DNA from: Methanobacterium sp. | GTDB lineage: Archaea > Methanobacteriota > Methanobacteria > Methanobacteriales > Methanobacteriaceae | Assembly: GCA_021372715.1 (NCBI GenBank) | Contig: JAJFTX010000122.1 | Span: 1-9,595, forward strand | Length of the DNA stretch: 9,595 bases | Direction of reading: 5' to 3' | In this document: positions 1-5,607 of the stretch, piece after piece | Layout of the letters: every line of letters begins with the position of its first letter | Numbering within the stretch: position 1 is the stretch's first letter | The notes under the pieces: generated by a model | Told to the model about the DNA's origin: nothing | The model's database searches: none | Seen by the model: only the letters and a program-made list of their open reading frames with translations | Position numbers and translations under genes: made by a program

Positions 1-1
1 A

Positions 2-466
2 TATGCCACAGTTGGAAATCAAAAAGTAAGTGCCACCATCATCATTCAAGAAACAGCTAGTAAAATAGCAAATGTGAGAATGATGCTAAGGACCAAGTAT
101 TCTCCAGGAACCGATACCCTTGAATATTTATTAATGGCAGTTAACACCGGACCTAACATGGCAACTGGATTGAAAATATCCATGCCCTTACCCGAAGACA
201 GTGTTTATATAAGTCATTCGGTATGCTGGAATGGTAAAGACTGGATAGACCAAGATTCCAGTTACGACCCTGCAACTGGTGTTTGGGATTTAAGCAACAA
301 AAACATAATTAAATATCAATATCCACAACTAAAAATCGAAGCAGAACCATTAAACCATAGTCAAATGTATGAAATAACAGTAACTAGAATTGCACAAAAC
401 GAAATAAACCATGAACCTAGCAAGATTGTAAGAAAACACTGGGTAAGTGAACCATTAGAACCTTAA
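2..466 (+). CDS. DUF11-domain surface protein, C-terminal part (5' end outside window)
   Basis: The reading frame is open from the left edge, so the gene starts outside the window. A GTG at position 74 is only an internal codon, because the frame reads through it without a break. 154 residues are visible. The segment with NTGPNMATGLKISMPLPE, then about 35 residues later YDPATGVWDLSN, matches the DUF11 beta-sandwich pattern (a 'tNtGp..AtgV...lP' core and a 'yd.atGvW.i' strand). That family is common in repeats of adhesin-like cell-surface proteins of Methanobacteriales. The protein would be extracellular, probably a structural or adhesive surface component. The visible end has no hydrophobic C-terminal anchor or sorting motif; it stops after a polar tail ending EPLEP. 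Any signal peptide or anchor must lie upstream. T-rich DNA follows the stop. Confident of the DUF11 type; the exact function is unknown. Confidence 0.8.
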   Translation, partial: YATVGNQKVSATIIIQETASKIANVRMMLRTKYSPGTDTLEYLLMAVNTGPNMATGLKISMPLPEDSVYISHSVCWNGKDWIDQDSSYDPATGVWDLSNKNIIKYQYPQLKIEAEPLNHSQMYEITVTRIAQNEINHEPSKIVRKHWVSEPLEP

Positions 467-490
467 AAAAATCAAAGATTAAAACCTATA

Positions 491-534
491 AATTTTTTTA
501 GGATTTACCCACTATTTTTTTCTCTTTTTATTTT
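491..534 (+). terminator. T-rich archaeal-type terminator after the DUF11 gene
   Basis: Two to three T-tracts (TTTTTTT at 491-498, TTTTTTTCTCTTTTTATTTT at about 515-534) follow within 25-70 bases of the DUF11 stop. No strong hairpin is present. Archaeal RNA polymerase terminates at such U-tracts, so this is the likely transcript end. Confidence 0.5.
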
Positions 535-590
535 AAAAATCCATATTGACAGTTTATTCTTATTATTCGCTGAGAGGAATCATTAATTCT

Positions 591-623
591 GATAAATTAT
601 TTATCTAAAATTAAGAGATAAAT
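591..623. promoter_or_regulatory. Candidate operator: GATAAAT palindrome plus third half-site
   Basis: GATAAAT (591-597), one T, then ATTTATC (599-605) form a perfect 15-base palindrome with 7-base arms. A third GATAAAT lies at 617-623. The cluster ends 13 bases before the TATA-like box of the ABC operon, a typical place for an archaeal repressor or activator to bind. The regulator is not identified. AT-rich DNA yields chance palindromes, so the three-copy arrangement is the main argument. Confidence 0.4.
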
Positions 624-630
624 GTAATAA

Positions 631-645
631 GAAACCTTTAAATAA
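631..645 (+). promoter_or_regulatory. Putative BRE/TATA promoter of the ABC transporter operon
   Basis: GAAACC followed by TTTAAATAA (637-645) resembles a purine-rich BRE plus TATA box. Transcription would start about 25 bases downstream, near 667, giving a leader of about 40 bases before the ATG at 710. The ribosome binding site AGAGGGAG (699-706) is three bases before the start. No better box lies between 540 and 709. Confidence 0.5.
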
Positions 646-709
646 CCTTAACAGTTAATCAAGGATATTGAATTTTATATAGTCATCACCAACTTTTCAG
701 AGGGAGTAA

Positions 710-1861
710 ATGTTAGATATAGCCTTTAAAGATTTTAAAGCAAAGAAAAGCAGAGCTTTGATGTGTATCATAGGAGTGATGGTTTGTGTTTTGCTCATCG
801 GTACAGTTAACAACGTATTATATGAAATGGAAAATGGTCTTAAGGGAGACTTGGGAACGGTTAATGGTAAGTTATATTTCGAGAAGAACGGCACAGGATT
901 CCCACCCTACGGAAGTATATTAAATGAAGAATTGGGCGATGAGGTGTTGAATCAGAGCCAAGTAAATCGGGAAAAAAGTACTAAAGCATTGTTCTCTGCA
1001 TTAGAAGGTACCCAGACTGACAGTGGATTTTCCATCATCATAGTAGGTCTAACTCCTGGTAAGGAGCAAGCTTTCATCCAGAACGCCACAGTAAATGGTA
1101 AGAGCTCCTTAGTAGGCGAGGCCGATAATGCAATTATCATGGGAAGCGAAGCCGCTATTAAATATAATGCCACTGTAGGAGAGACCATCACTGTGAACGA
1201 TAACCAGTATAAAGTTATCGGGATAATGAATAAACAAGGTACAGGTTGGCCCTTAAGCATAGACTACTCCATGGTCATGGCCCTGAATAAAGCCCAGAAC
1301 ATAAGCAGCATGCCCAATCTGACCTCTACAGTGATCATAATACCCAGTTCCAGTTACACCATACAGAGTGCAGAGACCAGTTTACAGGATACCTATCCCA
1401 AATATAGCATCCTATCAGAGCAGGATGCAGAGAAGACCATTGATAAGAATCTAAGCCAAATCAGAATATTCATGAACATGATCAATGCCTTCATCTTCAT
1501 CGTATCCATCGTGTTCATCATGAACGTGATGATGATGACCGTGAAGGAAAAAACTAAAGAGATCGGTACCATGCGGGCTATAGGAACCCGGAAAAGATCC
1601 ATCATGAAACTGATCATCTACGAATCACTGATCATGAGCGTCATCGGAGGTATCATCGGTATAATACTCATCAGTCCCGTATATAACCTTATGGGACTCT
1701 TAATGGGGTATACCGGGATTGATTTCCTCAGTTTCTACATACCACCATTGGTGTTAGTTCAGTTGTTGGTGATCATCTTCGTTATTGGAACGTTCTCTGG
1801 TTTACTGCCAGCCTATCTGGCCAACCGTATAAGCCCTATAGAGGCTTTAAGATATGAATAA
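710..1861 (+). CDS. ABC transporter permease, FtsX/MacB family
   Basis: The 383-residue membrane subunit is probably an exporter of the MacB/LolCDE/FtsX class. One hydrophobic segment lies at residues 17-37. A long extracytoplasmic MacB-PCD-like domain (about 40-250) follows. The C-terminal FtsX domain has three membrane segments at about 253-278, 300-325 and 343-367. After the second comes KTKEIGTMRAIGTRKRSI (282-298), the cytoplasmic coupling segment typical of the family. The end, ANRISPIEALRYE, is the classic FtsX C-terminus. Length is normal. The ATG at 710 follows an AGAGGGAG site and begins a typical N-terminus (LDIAFKDFKAKKSRA). The ATPase gene starts 18 bases after the stop, so the two form an operon. 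No membrane-fusion adaptor is adjacent, as expected for archaea without an outer membrane. The substrate cannot be told; peptide, lipid or drug efflux are options. Confidence 0.93.
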   Translation: MLDIAFKDFKAKKSRALMCIIGVMVCVLLIGTVNNVLYEMENGLKGDLGTVNGKLYFEKNGTGFPPYGSILNEELGDEVLNQSQVNREKSTKALFSALEGTQTDSGFSIIIVGLTPGKEQAFIQNATVNGKSSLVGEADNAIIMGSEAAIKYNATVGETITVNDNQYKVIGIMNKQGTGWPLSIDYSMVMALNKAQNISSMPNLTSTVIIIPSSSYTIQSAETSLQDTYPKYSILSEQDAEKTIDKNLSQIRIFMNMINAFIFIVSIVFIMNVMMMTVKEKTKEIGTMRAIGTRKRSIMKLIIYESLIMSVIGGIIGIILISPVYNLMGLLMGYTGIDFLSFYIPPLVLVQLLVIIFVIGTFSGLLPAYLANRISPIEALRYE

Positions 1862-1866
1862 TTATC

Positions 1867-1871
1867 AGGAG
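1867..1871 (+). promoter_or_regulatory. Shine-Dalgarno site of the ATPase gene
   Basis: AGGAG lies eight bases before the ATG at 1880, in the 18-base gap between permease and ATPase. It supports this start and independent translation initiation within the operon. Confidence 0.6.
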
Positions 1872-1879
1872 TTAATATT

Positions 1880-2560
1880 ATGGATGGTTTAGTTAAAGGA
1901 GTGGGACTCTGGAAAACTTATAAATTAGATGTTACAGAAGTTCATGCCCTACGGGGTCTGGATATAACCGTGGATCAGGGAGAGTTCGTGGCTATCATGG
2001 GTCCCTCTGGATCAGGTAAATCAACATTGCTGAATATGATCGGATGTCTGGACACACCAACTAAGGGTGAGCTGTACATCGGAGATGAGAAAACCTCAGA
2101 TATGAGTGATAAAGAGTTAACCCGTATGCGGGCTGAGGAAATTGGATTCATATTCCAAACATTCAACCTGCTACCTGCTTTATCAGTACGGGATAATGTG
2201 GAGTTTCCCATGCGCAACCTCTCAGGAAAGTTAAAACCTAATAAAACTAACCGGGTTAAAAGAGCAGAGGAAGTACTTGAACTGGTTGGTTTAACCGATC
2301 GGATGAATTACTTACCAGCGAAGCTTTCCGGGGGTGAAAGACAACGAGTAGCCATTGCCCGGGCTCTGGTGAATAAACCGAAATTCATATTGGCTGATGA
2401 ACCCACTGGTAATCTGGATACTGAAGCTACTGAGAATATCATTAAACTGTTACATGAAGTTAATGCTGAGGGTAACACGGTGATCATGGTCACCCATGAT
2501 AAGGACACCACCCATGATACCAGGATCTTAAGGATCAGGGATGGAGTGATCCAGAATTAA
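1880..2560 (+). CDS. ABC transporter ATP-binding protein, MacB/LolD type
   Basis: The 226-residue cytoplasmic ATPase powers the preceding permease. All ABC motifs are intact: Walker A GPSGSGKST (41-49), Q-loop glutamine in FIFQTFNLLP (Q93), signature LSGGERQRVAIARAL (149-163), Walker B FILADEP with D173/E174, D-loop GNLD (177-180) and switch histidine in VTHD (H206). The FQ.FNLLP segment and the short single-domain length are typical of LolD/MacB/FtsE-like ATPases rather than importers. The start is the ATG after AGGAG at 1867-1871. The two genes encode a complete half-transporter pair, expected to assemble as two permeases plus two ATPases. The substrate is unknown. A structured intergenic region follows the stop. 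Confidence 0.95.
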   Translation: MDGLVKGVGLWKTYKLDVTEVHALRGLDITVDQGEFVAIMGPSGSGKSTLLNMIGCLDTPTKGELYIGDEKTSDMSDKELTRMRAEEIGFIFQTFNLLPALSVRDNVEFPMRNLSGKLKPNKTNRVKRAEEVLELVGLTDRMNYLPAKLSGGERQRVAIARALVNKPKFILADEPTGNLDTEATENIIKLLHEVNAEGNTVIMVTHDKDTTHDTRILRIRDGVIQN

Positions 2561-2595
2561 GTTAAATAGTAAATAAAAAATAAGATCATAAAAGT

Positions 2596-2697
2596 GGGGC
2601 TCCCAGGAAAAGGTAGAGAAAAACAATATTAGGGGTAAGAGTTGAAATCTACCATATTGAATCCTGGGAGTTATTTTAAGAAGTGGTCCAACACTTC
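2596..2697 (+). other. Nested inverted repeats, possible structured 3' UTR or small RNA
   Basis: CTCCCAGGA (2600-2608) pairs perfectly with TCCTGGGAG (2662-2670). Inside it GGTAGA (2612-2617) pairs with TCTACC (2648-2653), giving a long stem with an internal loop and a loop of about 30 bases. Two G-U pairs could extend the outer stem. Ten bases on, GAAGTG-GTCCAA-CACTTC (2680-2697) is a second, 6-base-pair hairpin. The segment begins about 35 bases after the ABC ATPase stop and is richer in G and C than its surroundings. It could be the 3' untranslated end of the ABC mRNA, protecting or ending it, or an independent RNA. No known RNA family was recognised. Confidence 0.45.
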
Positions 2698-2716
2698 ATA
2701 AAATTTGTGGGGAATA

Positions 2717-2726
2717 TTTTATATAA
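2717..2726 (+). promoter_or_regulatory. TATA-like box in the 536-base intergenic region
   Basis: TTTTATATAA fits an archaeal TATA box and would place a start near 2750. However, T-tracts follow at once (2743-2756), so it may be only AT-rich background. If real, it would drive an untranslated RNA or a very long leader for the zinc-ribbon gene at 3097. Confidence 0.25.
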
Positions 2727-2740
2727 CCTTAATTATATTT

Positions 2741-2767
2741 ATATTTTTCTTTTTTGGGTGTATTTTT
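2741..2767 (+). terminator. T-tract terminator downstream of the ABC operon
   Basis: ATTTTTCTTTTTTGGGTG and then TATTTTTG form dense T-runs 40-70 bases after the second hairpin. This is a plausible U-tract termination zone for the ABC transcript. The assignment is by composition only. Confidence 0.4.
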
Positions 2768-2812
2768 GATATAGATAGAGTACAGCAAACTAAACGATAT
2801 TAATAAATATTA

Positions 2813-2894
2813 TAGCTTCATAAGCTAGCTAAGAGCTTCTCTGAGTAACGTTAGAATGAAATAACTTCGTTATAGTGTAGTTAAACGAAGCTTG
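2813..2894 (+). other. Cluster of overlapping, mutually exclusive short inverted repeats
   Basis: TAGCTT-cat-AAGCTA (2813-2827) can form a small hairpin. CTTCGTT (2865-2871) pairs with AACGAAG (2884-2890). In addition AGCTTC occurs twice (2814-2819 and 2834-2839), and both copies match GAAGCT at 2888-2893, which overlaps the second hairpin. Only some of these pairings can exist at once. The stretch has no open reading frame of note and less extreme AT content than its flanks. It may be a leader or small RNA, but chance is not excluded. Confidence 0.3.
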
Positions 2895-2934
2895 AAATGG
2901 ATATAATTTTATAAATTTATTTATTTTTTTACTT

Positions 2935-2960
2935 GATATTATATAAAAAAATATAATATC
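2935..2960. repeat. Perfect 10-base inverted repeat around A6
   Basis: GATATTATAT (2935-2944), six A, then ATATAATATC (2951-2960) is a perfect inverted repeat. CTTTTTG follows, so on the plus strand it resembles a weak hairpin with a U-tract. Equally it could be a protein-binding palindrome upstream of the zinc-ribbon gene. Because it is entirely A/T inside, its RNA stem would be weak. Confidence 0.4.
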
Positions 2961-3041
2961 CTTTTTGCTATTATCTTTATTAAAAAAAACCTCATTAAAG
3001 CATTCAAAGGAATAATCAGGAATATTAAACCGGAGAATTCT

Positions 3042-3065
3042 GAATTATAATAAATAATATATTAT
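3042..3065 (+). promoter_or_regulatory. Putative AT-rich promoter and weak RBS of the zinc-ribbon gene
   Basis: The stretch with ATTATAATAAATAATATATT holds several TATA-like octamers. A box near 3055 would put the start near 3080, only about 15 bases before the ATG at 3097. AGGGGAT (3086-3092) is a modest Shine-Dalgarno match four bases before the start. The exact box cannot be chosen. Confidence 0.3.
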
Positions 3066-3096
3066 AGTTTACCACATCTCTAATCAGGGGATAGTT

Positions 3097-3750
3097 ATGG
3101 TAGTAGATGATACTGATGATGATATTATTATTTGCAACGAATGTAAATCAGAGAATGCTAAATCGAACAATTATTGTTTAGAATGTGGTAAACCCATACA
3201 CATAGAAGATACCATAATAGAGACAGTTATCTGTACAAACTGCAACCGAGAGATAGAAGCAGGTATTAAATTCTGCTCGGCCTGCGGGGCTAAAATAAAA
3301 GACCCCAAAAAGACCATCGCCACCTGCCCAGTATGTTTTGTTAAACTGGAACCCGGACTTAAATTCTGTACAGCCTGCGGAGCAGAGATAAAATCTAAAG
3401 AGAAATCGGAACTGGATGAAGGAACAGATGAACAAAATAATGAAGACGAAAAGGAAAATCATAAATCTGAAGGTGAACCCATCGTTGATTCAATGGTCAA
3501 TACCGGCAAGGATATCATGAAAGGATTGGATGGAATTTTAAACAAAGCAGCATCATCCTTAGATACAAAAGGAGAATCCAAAAATACAGATAAAACCAGG
3601 ATAAAACCCAAGTTTAAGAACGATGTTCATCCCGGATATCTGGTCTGTGATCAATGCGGTGGTTACTATGAACTACAGGCTGGAGAAACTATAGAAGATT
3701 TCGAAGAATGCCAGTGCGGTGGAAAATTAAAGCATCAAAAGAACATCTGA
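3097..3750 (+). CDS. Multi-zinc-ribbon protein with C-terminal CxxC...CxC domain
   Basis: The 217-residue soluble protein is built from metal-binding ribbons. Three tandem ribbons each have two CxxC knuckles: C13/C16-C27/C30, C46/C49-C60/C63 and C77/C80-C91/C94. Ribbons 2 and 3 are close copies (GIKFCSACGAKIK and GLKFCTACGAEIK). A charged, Glu/Lys-rich linker follows (about 99-128), then a possibly amphipathic helix (about 129-153). The C-terminal domain has CDQC (184-187) and CQC (205-207) followed by GGKLK, a CxxC-x17-CxC arrangement that I recall as recurring in methanogen proteins. There are no membrane segments or signal peptide. The likely role is a zinc-bound protein-interaction adaptor; no enzyme motif is seen. 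The J-HEAT gene begins 31 bases downstream and carries similar ribbons, so they may act together. Specific function unknown. Confidence 0.85.
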   Translation: MVVDDTDDDIIICNECKSENAKSNNYCLECGKPIHIEDTIIETVICTNCNREIEAGIKFCSACGAKIKDPKKTIATCPVCFVKLEPGLKFCTACGAEIKSKEKSELDEGTDEQNNEDEKENHKSEGEPIVDSMVNTGKDIMKGLDGILNKAASSLDTKGESKNTDKTRIKPKFKNDVHPGYLVCDQCGGYYELQAGETIEDFEECQCGGKLKHQKNI

Positions 3751-3752
3751 AC

Positions 3753-3766
3753 TTTTTTTTTATTTT
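3753..3766 (+). terminator. T9 tract between the zinc-ribbon and J-HEAT genes
   Basis: TTTTTTTTTATTTTC starts two bases after the zinc-ribbon stop and lies in the 31-base gap. It is a plausible partial U-tract terminator that would lower read-through into the next gene. No Shine-Dalgarno sequence follows it before the ATG at 3782. Confidence 0.35.
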
Positions 3767-3781
3767 CATTAACTGATTTTT

Positions 3782-5515
3782 ATGTCTGATAATTTTGGAT
3801 ACTATGAGATTCTAGGCGTGGAAAATGATGCTTCTCCCCAAGAAATAAAAAGCGCCTACAGAAGGTTGGCTAAAGAGTATCATCCAGATGTATGTGATGA
3901 TCCAGAATGCCCCCGAAAATTCAGGGAGATCAACGAAGCATACCAACTACTCATCGACCCTGAAAAAAGAACCATCTACGATACAGACTATGGAGGATGG
4001 AGTAAGTTCTCCCAGGATAAAAATTACAGTAACAGCCTGGATCAGATCATCATCAACTTGATAAACTCCTTGAACAATCCATATAGTCTTATGCGCAACT
4101 ACGCAGTGGAAGTACTGGTAAAAATAGGTCAACCCGCCTTCGAACCAGTAATAAAAGCATCAGAAAGTAAAGATGAAGTAATAAGGAGGAAGTGCTGCGA
4201 TATACTGGGTAGGATGGGTAATAAGGAAGGCATAAAACCCTTGATTAGATTACTGAATGATCCAGATCGTTATGTAAGGAGGAGAGCAGCTAAAGCTCTT
4301 ACAAGGCTAGGAGATACTAGTGCGGTTTTACCACTAATAAAAGCTCTTCAAGACCCAGAGGTAAAAGTCCGAATCCGCACCGCTGAAGCCCTAGGTAATA
4401 TTGGAGATAATAGAGCTATAGAACCTTTAATCAAAGCTTTGAAGGATGAGAATGTTTCAGTAAGGGCCCAGGCCAATATATCTCTGGAAAGAATAGGATG
4501 GATTCCTCCGGAAGATGAGTTAGGAGCGGAATATTACATTTCCAGAGGACAATGGGATAAATGTCTCTCCATAGGTAAACCAGCGGTAAATCCATTGATA
4601 AATACATTAACCCATCCAGATAGTGAAGTTAGAAACTCAGCGGTTCAAACTTTAGCTGATTTAGGGGATATGGCTTTTGATGCTATTTTGAAAGCATCTA
4701 GAAGTAAAGATAGAGTTTTTAGGAGAAAGGCCTGTGATGTCTTAGGGATTATGGCAGATCCTAAAGCAATTTCACCCTTAACTAGATTATTAAATGATCG
4801 GGATAGATATGTTAGAAGAAGAGCAGCACATGCTTTGATAAACATACCTGATGAGAAGGCAGTACCTTCTCTAATAAAGGCCTTAAAAGATAGGGAGAAG
4901 AAGGTCAGATCACGTTCAGCCCTTGCTTTAGGTAATATTGGTGATGTAAGAGCAATGAAGCCTTTAATCAAATCATTGAAGGATGATAGTAGTACGGTTC
5001 GTCTTTCAGCAATTACTGCCTTGGGTCAGCTAGGTCAACCTCAGGCAGTGGATCCTATAACCCGACTTTTAAAAGATCGTAACTCCCGGGTCAGATATAC
5101 TGCACAGAAAACTCTTAAAAATCAGTTCCATCTGGAGAAACGACCACTAACTCAAAAAAGGAAAAACAAAAGGTTTACACAACCAAATATAAAGGAAACA
5201 GAGATATATTATACTAAAATCCAAAGTAATACACAAGGAAAGAATTTATTCTGCCCCAGTTGTTCCTATCCCATTCGGAAGGAAGATAATTTCTGCCAAC
5301 AATGCGGTACCAATATTAAAAAGTGTCCTAAATGTTCTTATCCTCTACAGACGGATGCTAAGTTCTGTACCAAATGTGGTTCAACCCTTAAATTAGAACT
5401 GAGTATGAAAGATCTAGAAAGGTTACAGAAATTACATGATCTTAAAAATAAATGCATCCTTACCGAAGAGGAATTTAAGGCCAAAAAAAGGGATATTCTA
5501 AATTTTAATGACTAA
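3782..5515 (+). CDS. J-domain / HEAT-repeat / zinc-ribbon / SHOCT-like fusion protein
   Basis: The 577-residue soluble protein has an unusual domain order. Residues 5-68 are a J-domain with the HPD triad (34-36), the part that stimulates DnaK/Hsp70 ATPase, and a CDDPEC insert (C38, C43). Residues about 85-446 are alpha-helical HEAT repeats of the PBS-lyase type, with repeated V.VR..A..ALG.IGD..A..PLI.AL.D units. A basic linker (about 450-470) follows. Two zinc ribbons come next (C491/C494-C505/C508 and C515/C518-C529/C532). The tail, from about 543, has LERLQKLHDLKNKCILTEEEFKAKK, matching the SHOCT pattern. It lacks the Gly/Phe region and the DnaJ cysteine-rich domain, so it is not a classical DnaJ. 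It may present clients or partner proteins, held by HEAT and zinc modules, to Hsp70 (inference). No Shine-Dalgarno site precedes the ATG, but the J-domain begins at once, so the start is secure. Confidence 0.9.
   Translation: MSDNFGYYEILGVENDASPQEIKSAYRRLAKEYHPDVCDDPECPRKFREINEAYQLLIDPEKRTIYDTDYGGWSKFSQDKNYSNSLDQIIINLINSLNNPYSLMRNYAVEVLVKIGQPAFEPVIKASESKDEVIRRKCCDILGRMGNKEGIKPLIRLLNDPDRYVRRRAAKALTRLGDTSAVLPLIKALQDPEVKVRIRTAEALGNIGDNRAIEPLIKALKDENVSVRAQANISLERIGWIPPEDELGAEYYISRGQWDKCLSIGKPAVNPLINTLTHPDSEVRNSAVQTLADLGDMAFDAILKASRSKDRVFRRKACDVLGIMADPKAISPLTRLLNDRDRYVRRRAAHALINIPDEKAVPSLIKALKDREKKVRSRSALALGNIGDVRAMKPLIKSLKDDSSTVRLSAITALGQLGQPQAVDPITRLLKDRNSRVRYTAQKTLKNQFHLEKRPLTQKRKNKRFTQPNIKETEIYYTKIQSNTQGKNLFCPSCSYPIRKEDNFCQQCGTNIKKCPKCSYPLQTDAKFCTKCGSTLKLELSMKDLERLQKLHDLKNKCILTEEEFKAKKRDILNFND
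4094..5038 (+). repeat. Internal duplication of the HEAT array (period 537 bases)
   Basis: Residues 105-239 of the J-HEAT protein (4094-4498) align without gaps to residues 284-418 (4631-5035), a constant offset of 179 residues. By hand count about 78 of 135 positions are identical, including RRRAA, ALGNIGD and LIKAL in both copies. Codons differ widely between copies (for example AGG versus AGA in the arginine run), so the duplication is old. The copies are joined by a divergent spacer, about 240-265, with WIPPEDELGAEYY and RGQWDKC. Confidence 0.8.
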
Positions 5516-5519
5516 TACT

Positions 5520-5547
5520 ATATTTTTTCTCCTAAAAAATTTTTTTG
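5520..5547 (+). terminator. T-rich terminator after the J-HEAT gene
   Basis: TATTTTTTCTCC and then AAAAAATTTTTTTG follow within 5-30 bases of the stop. The A6T7 stretch is itself self-complementary. This fits archaeal U-tract termination and separates the transcript from the kinase gene. Confidence 0.5.
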
Positions 5548-5603
5548 TGATTCACTTCACTATGAAAATTAAGAAATATTATTTATCGTGAATATACTTT
5601 CAC
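5547..5603. promoter_or_regulatory. Candidate operator with GTGA(A)/TTCAC half-sites before the kinase gene
   Basis: GTGATTCAC (5547-5555) is followed directly by another TTCAC (5556-5560). GTGAATATACTTTCAC (5588-5603) is an inverted pair with a six-base spacer. The same half-site therefore occurs about five times in 57 bases, on both sides of the likely TATA region (AATATTATTTAT, about 5576-5585). This suggests a dimeric regulator of the kinase promoter; the regulator is not identified. Confidence 0.35.
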
Positions 5604-5607
5604 TAAT

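Noticed and set aside
74..466. Complete small gene starting at GTG 74
   Set aside because: The frame is open to the left edge with plausible coding sequence before the GTG and no ribosome site, so the GTG is internal.
2596..2700. Insertion-sequence or MITE remnant
   Set aside because: The inverted repeats are nested and short; no target-site duplication or transposase fragment is visible.
2561..3096. tRNA, CRISPR array or box C/D RNA in the long intergenic region
   Set aside because: No cloverleaf with a T-loop GTTCRA motif, no regularly spaced direct repeats, and no properly spaced RTGATGA/CTGA boxes were found; a lone CTGA near 2841 is not enough.
2561..3096. Small protein gene in the long intergenic region
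   Set aside because: The ATG codons that I followed (for example near 2857 and 2897) reach stops within a few codons, and none has a good ribosome site.
4645..4971. Minus-strand reading frame inside the HEAT region
   Set aside because: It mirrors the J-HEAT gene, whose domain content is clear; the opposite frame has no recognisable domain.
3782..5515. Classical DnaJ
   Set aside because: There is no Gly/Phe region, no four CxxCxGxG repeats and no C-terminal DnaJ domain; only the J-domain is shared.
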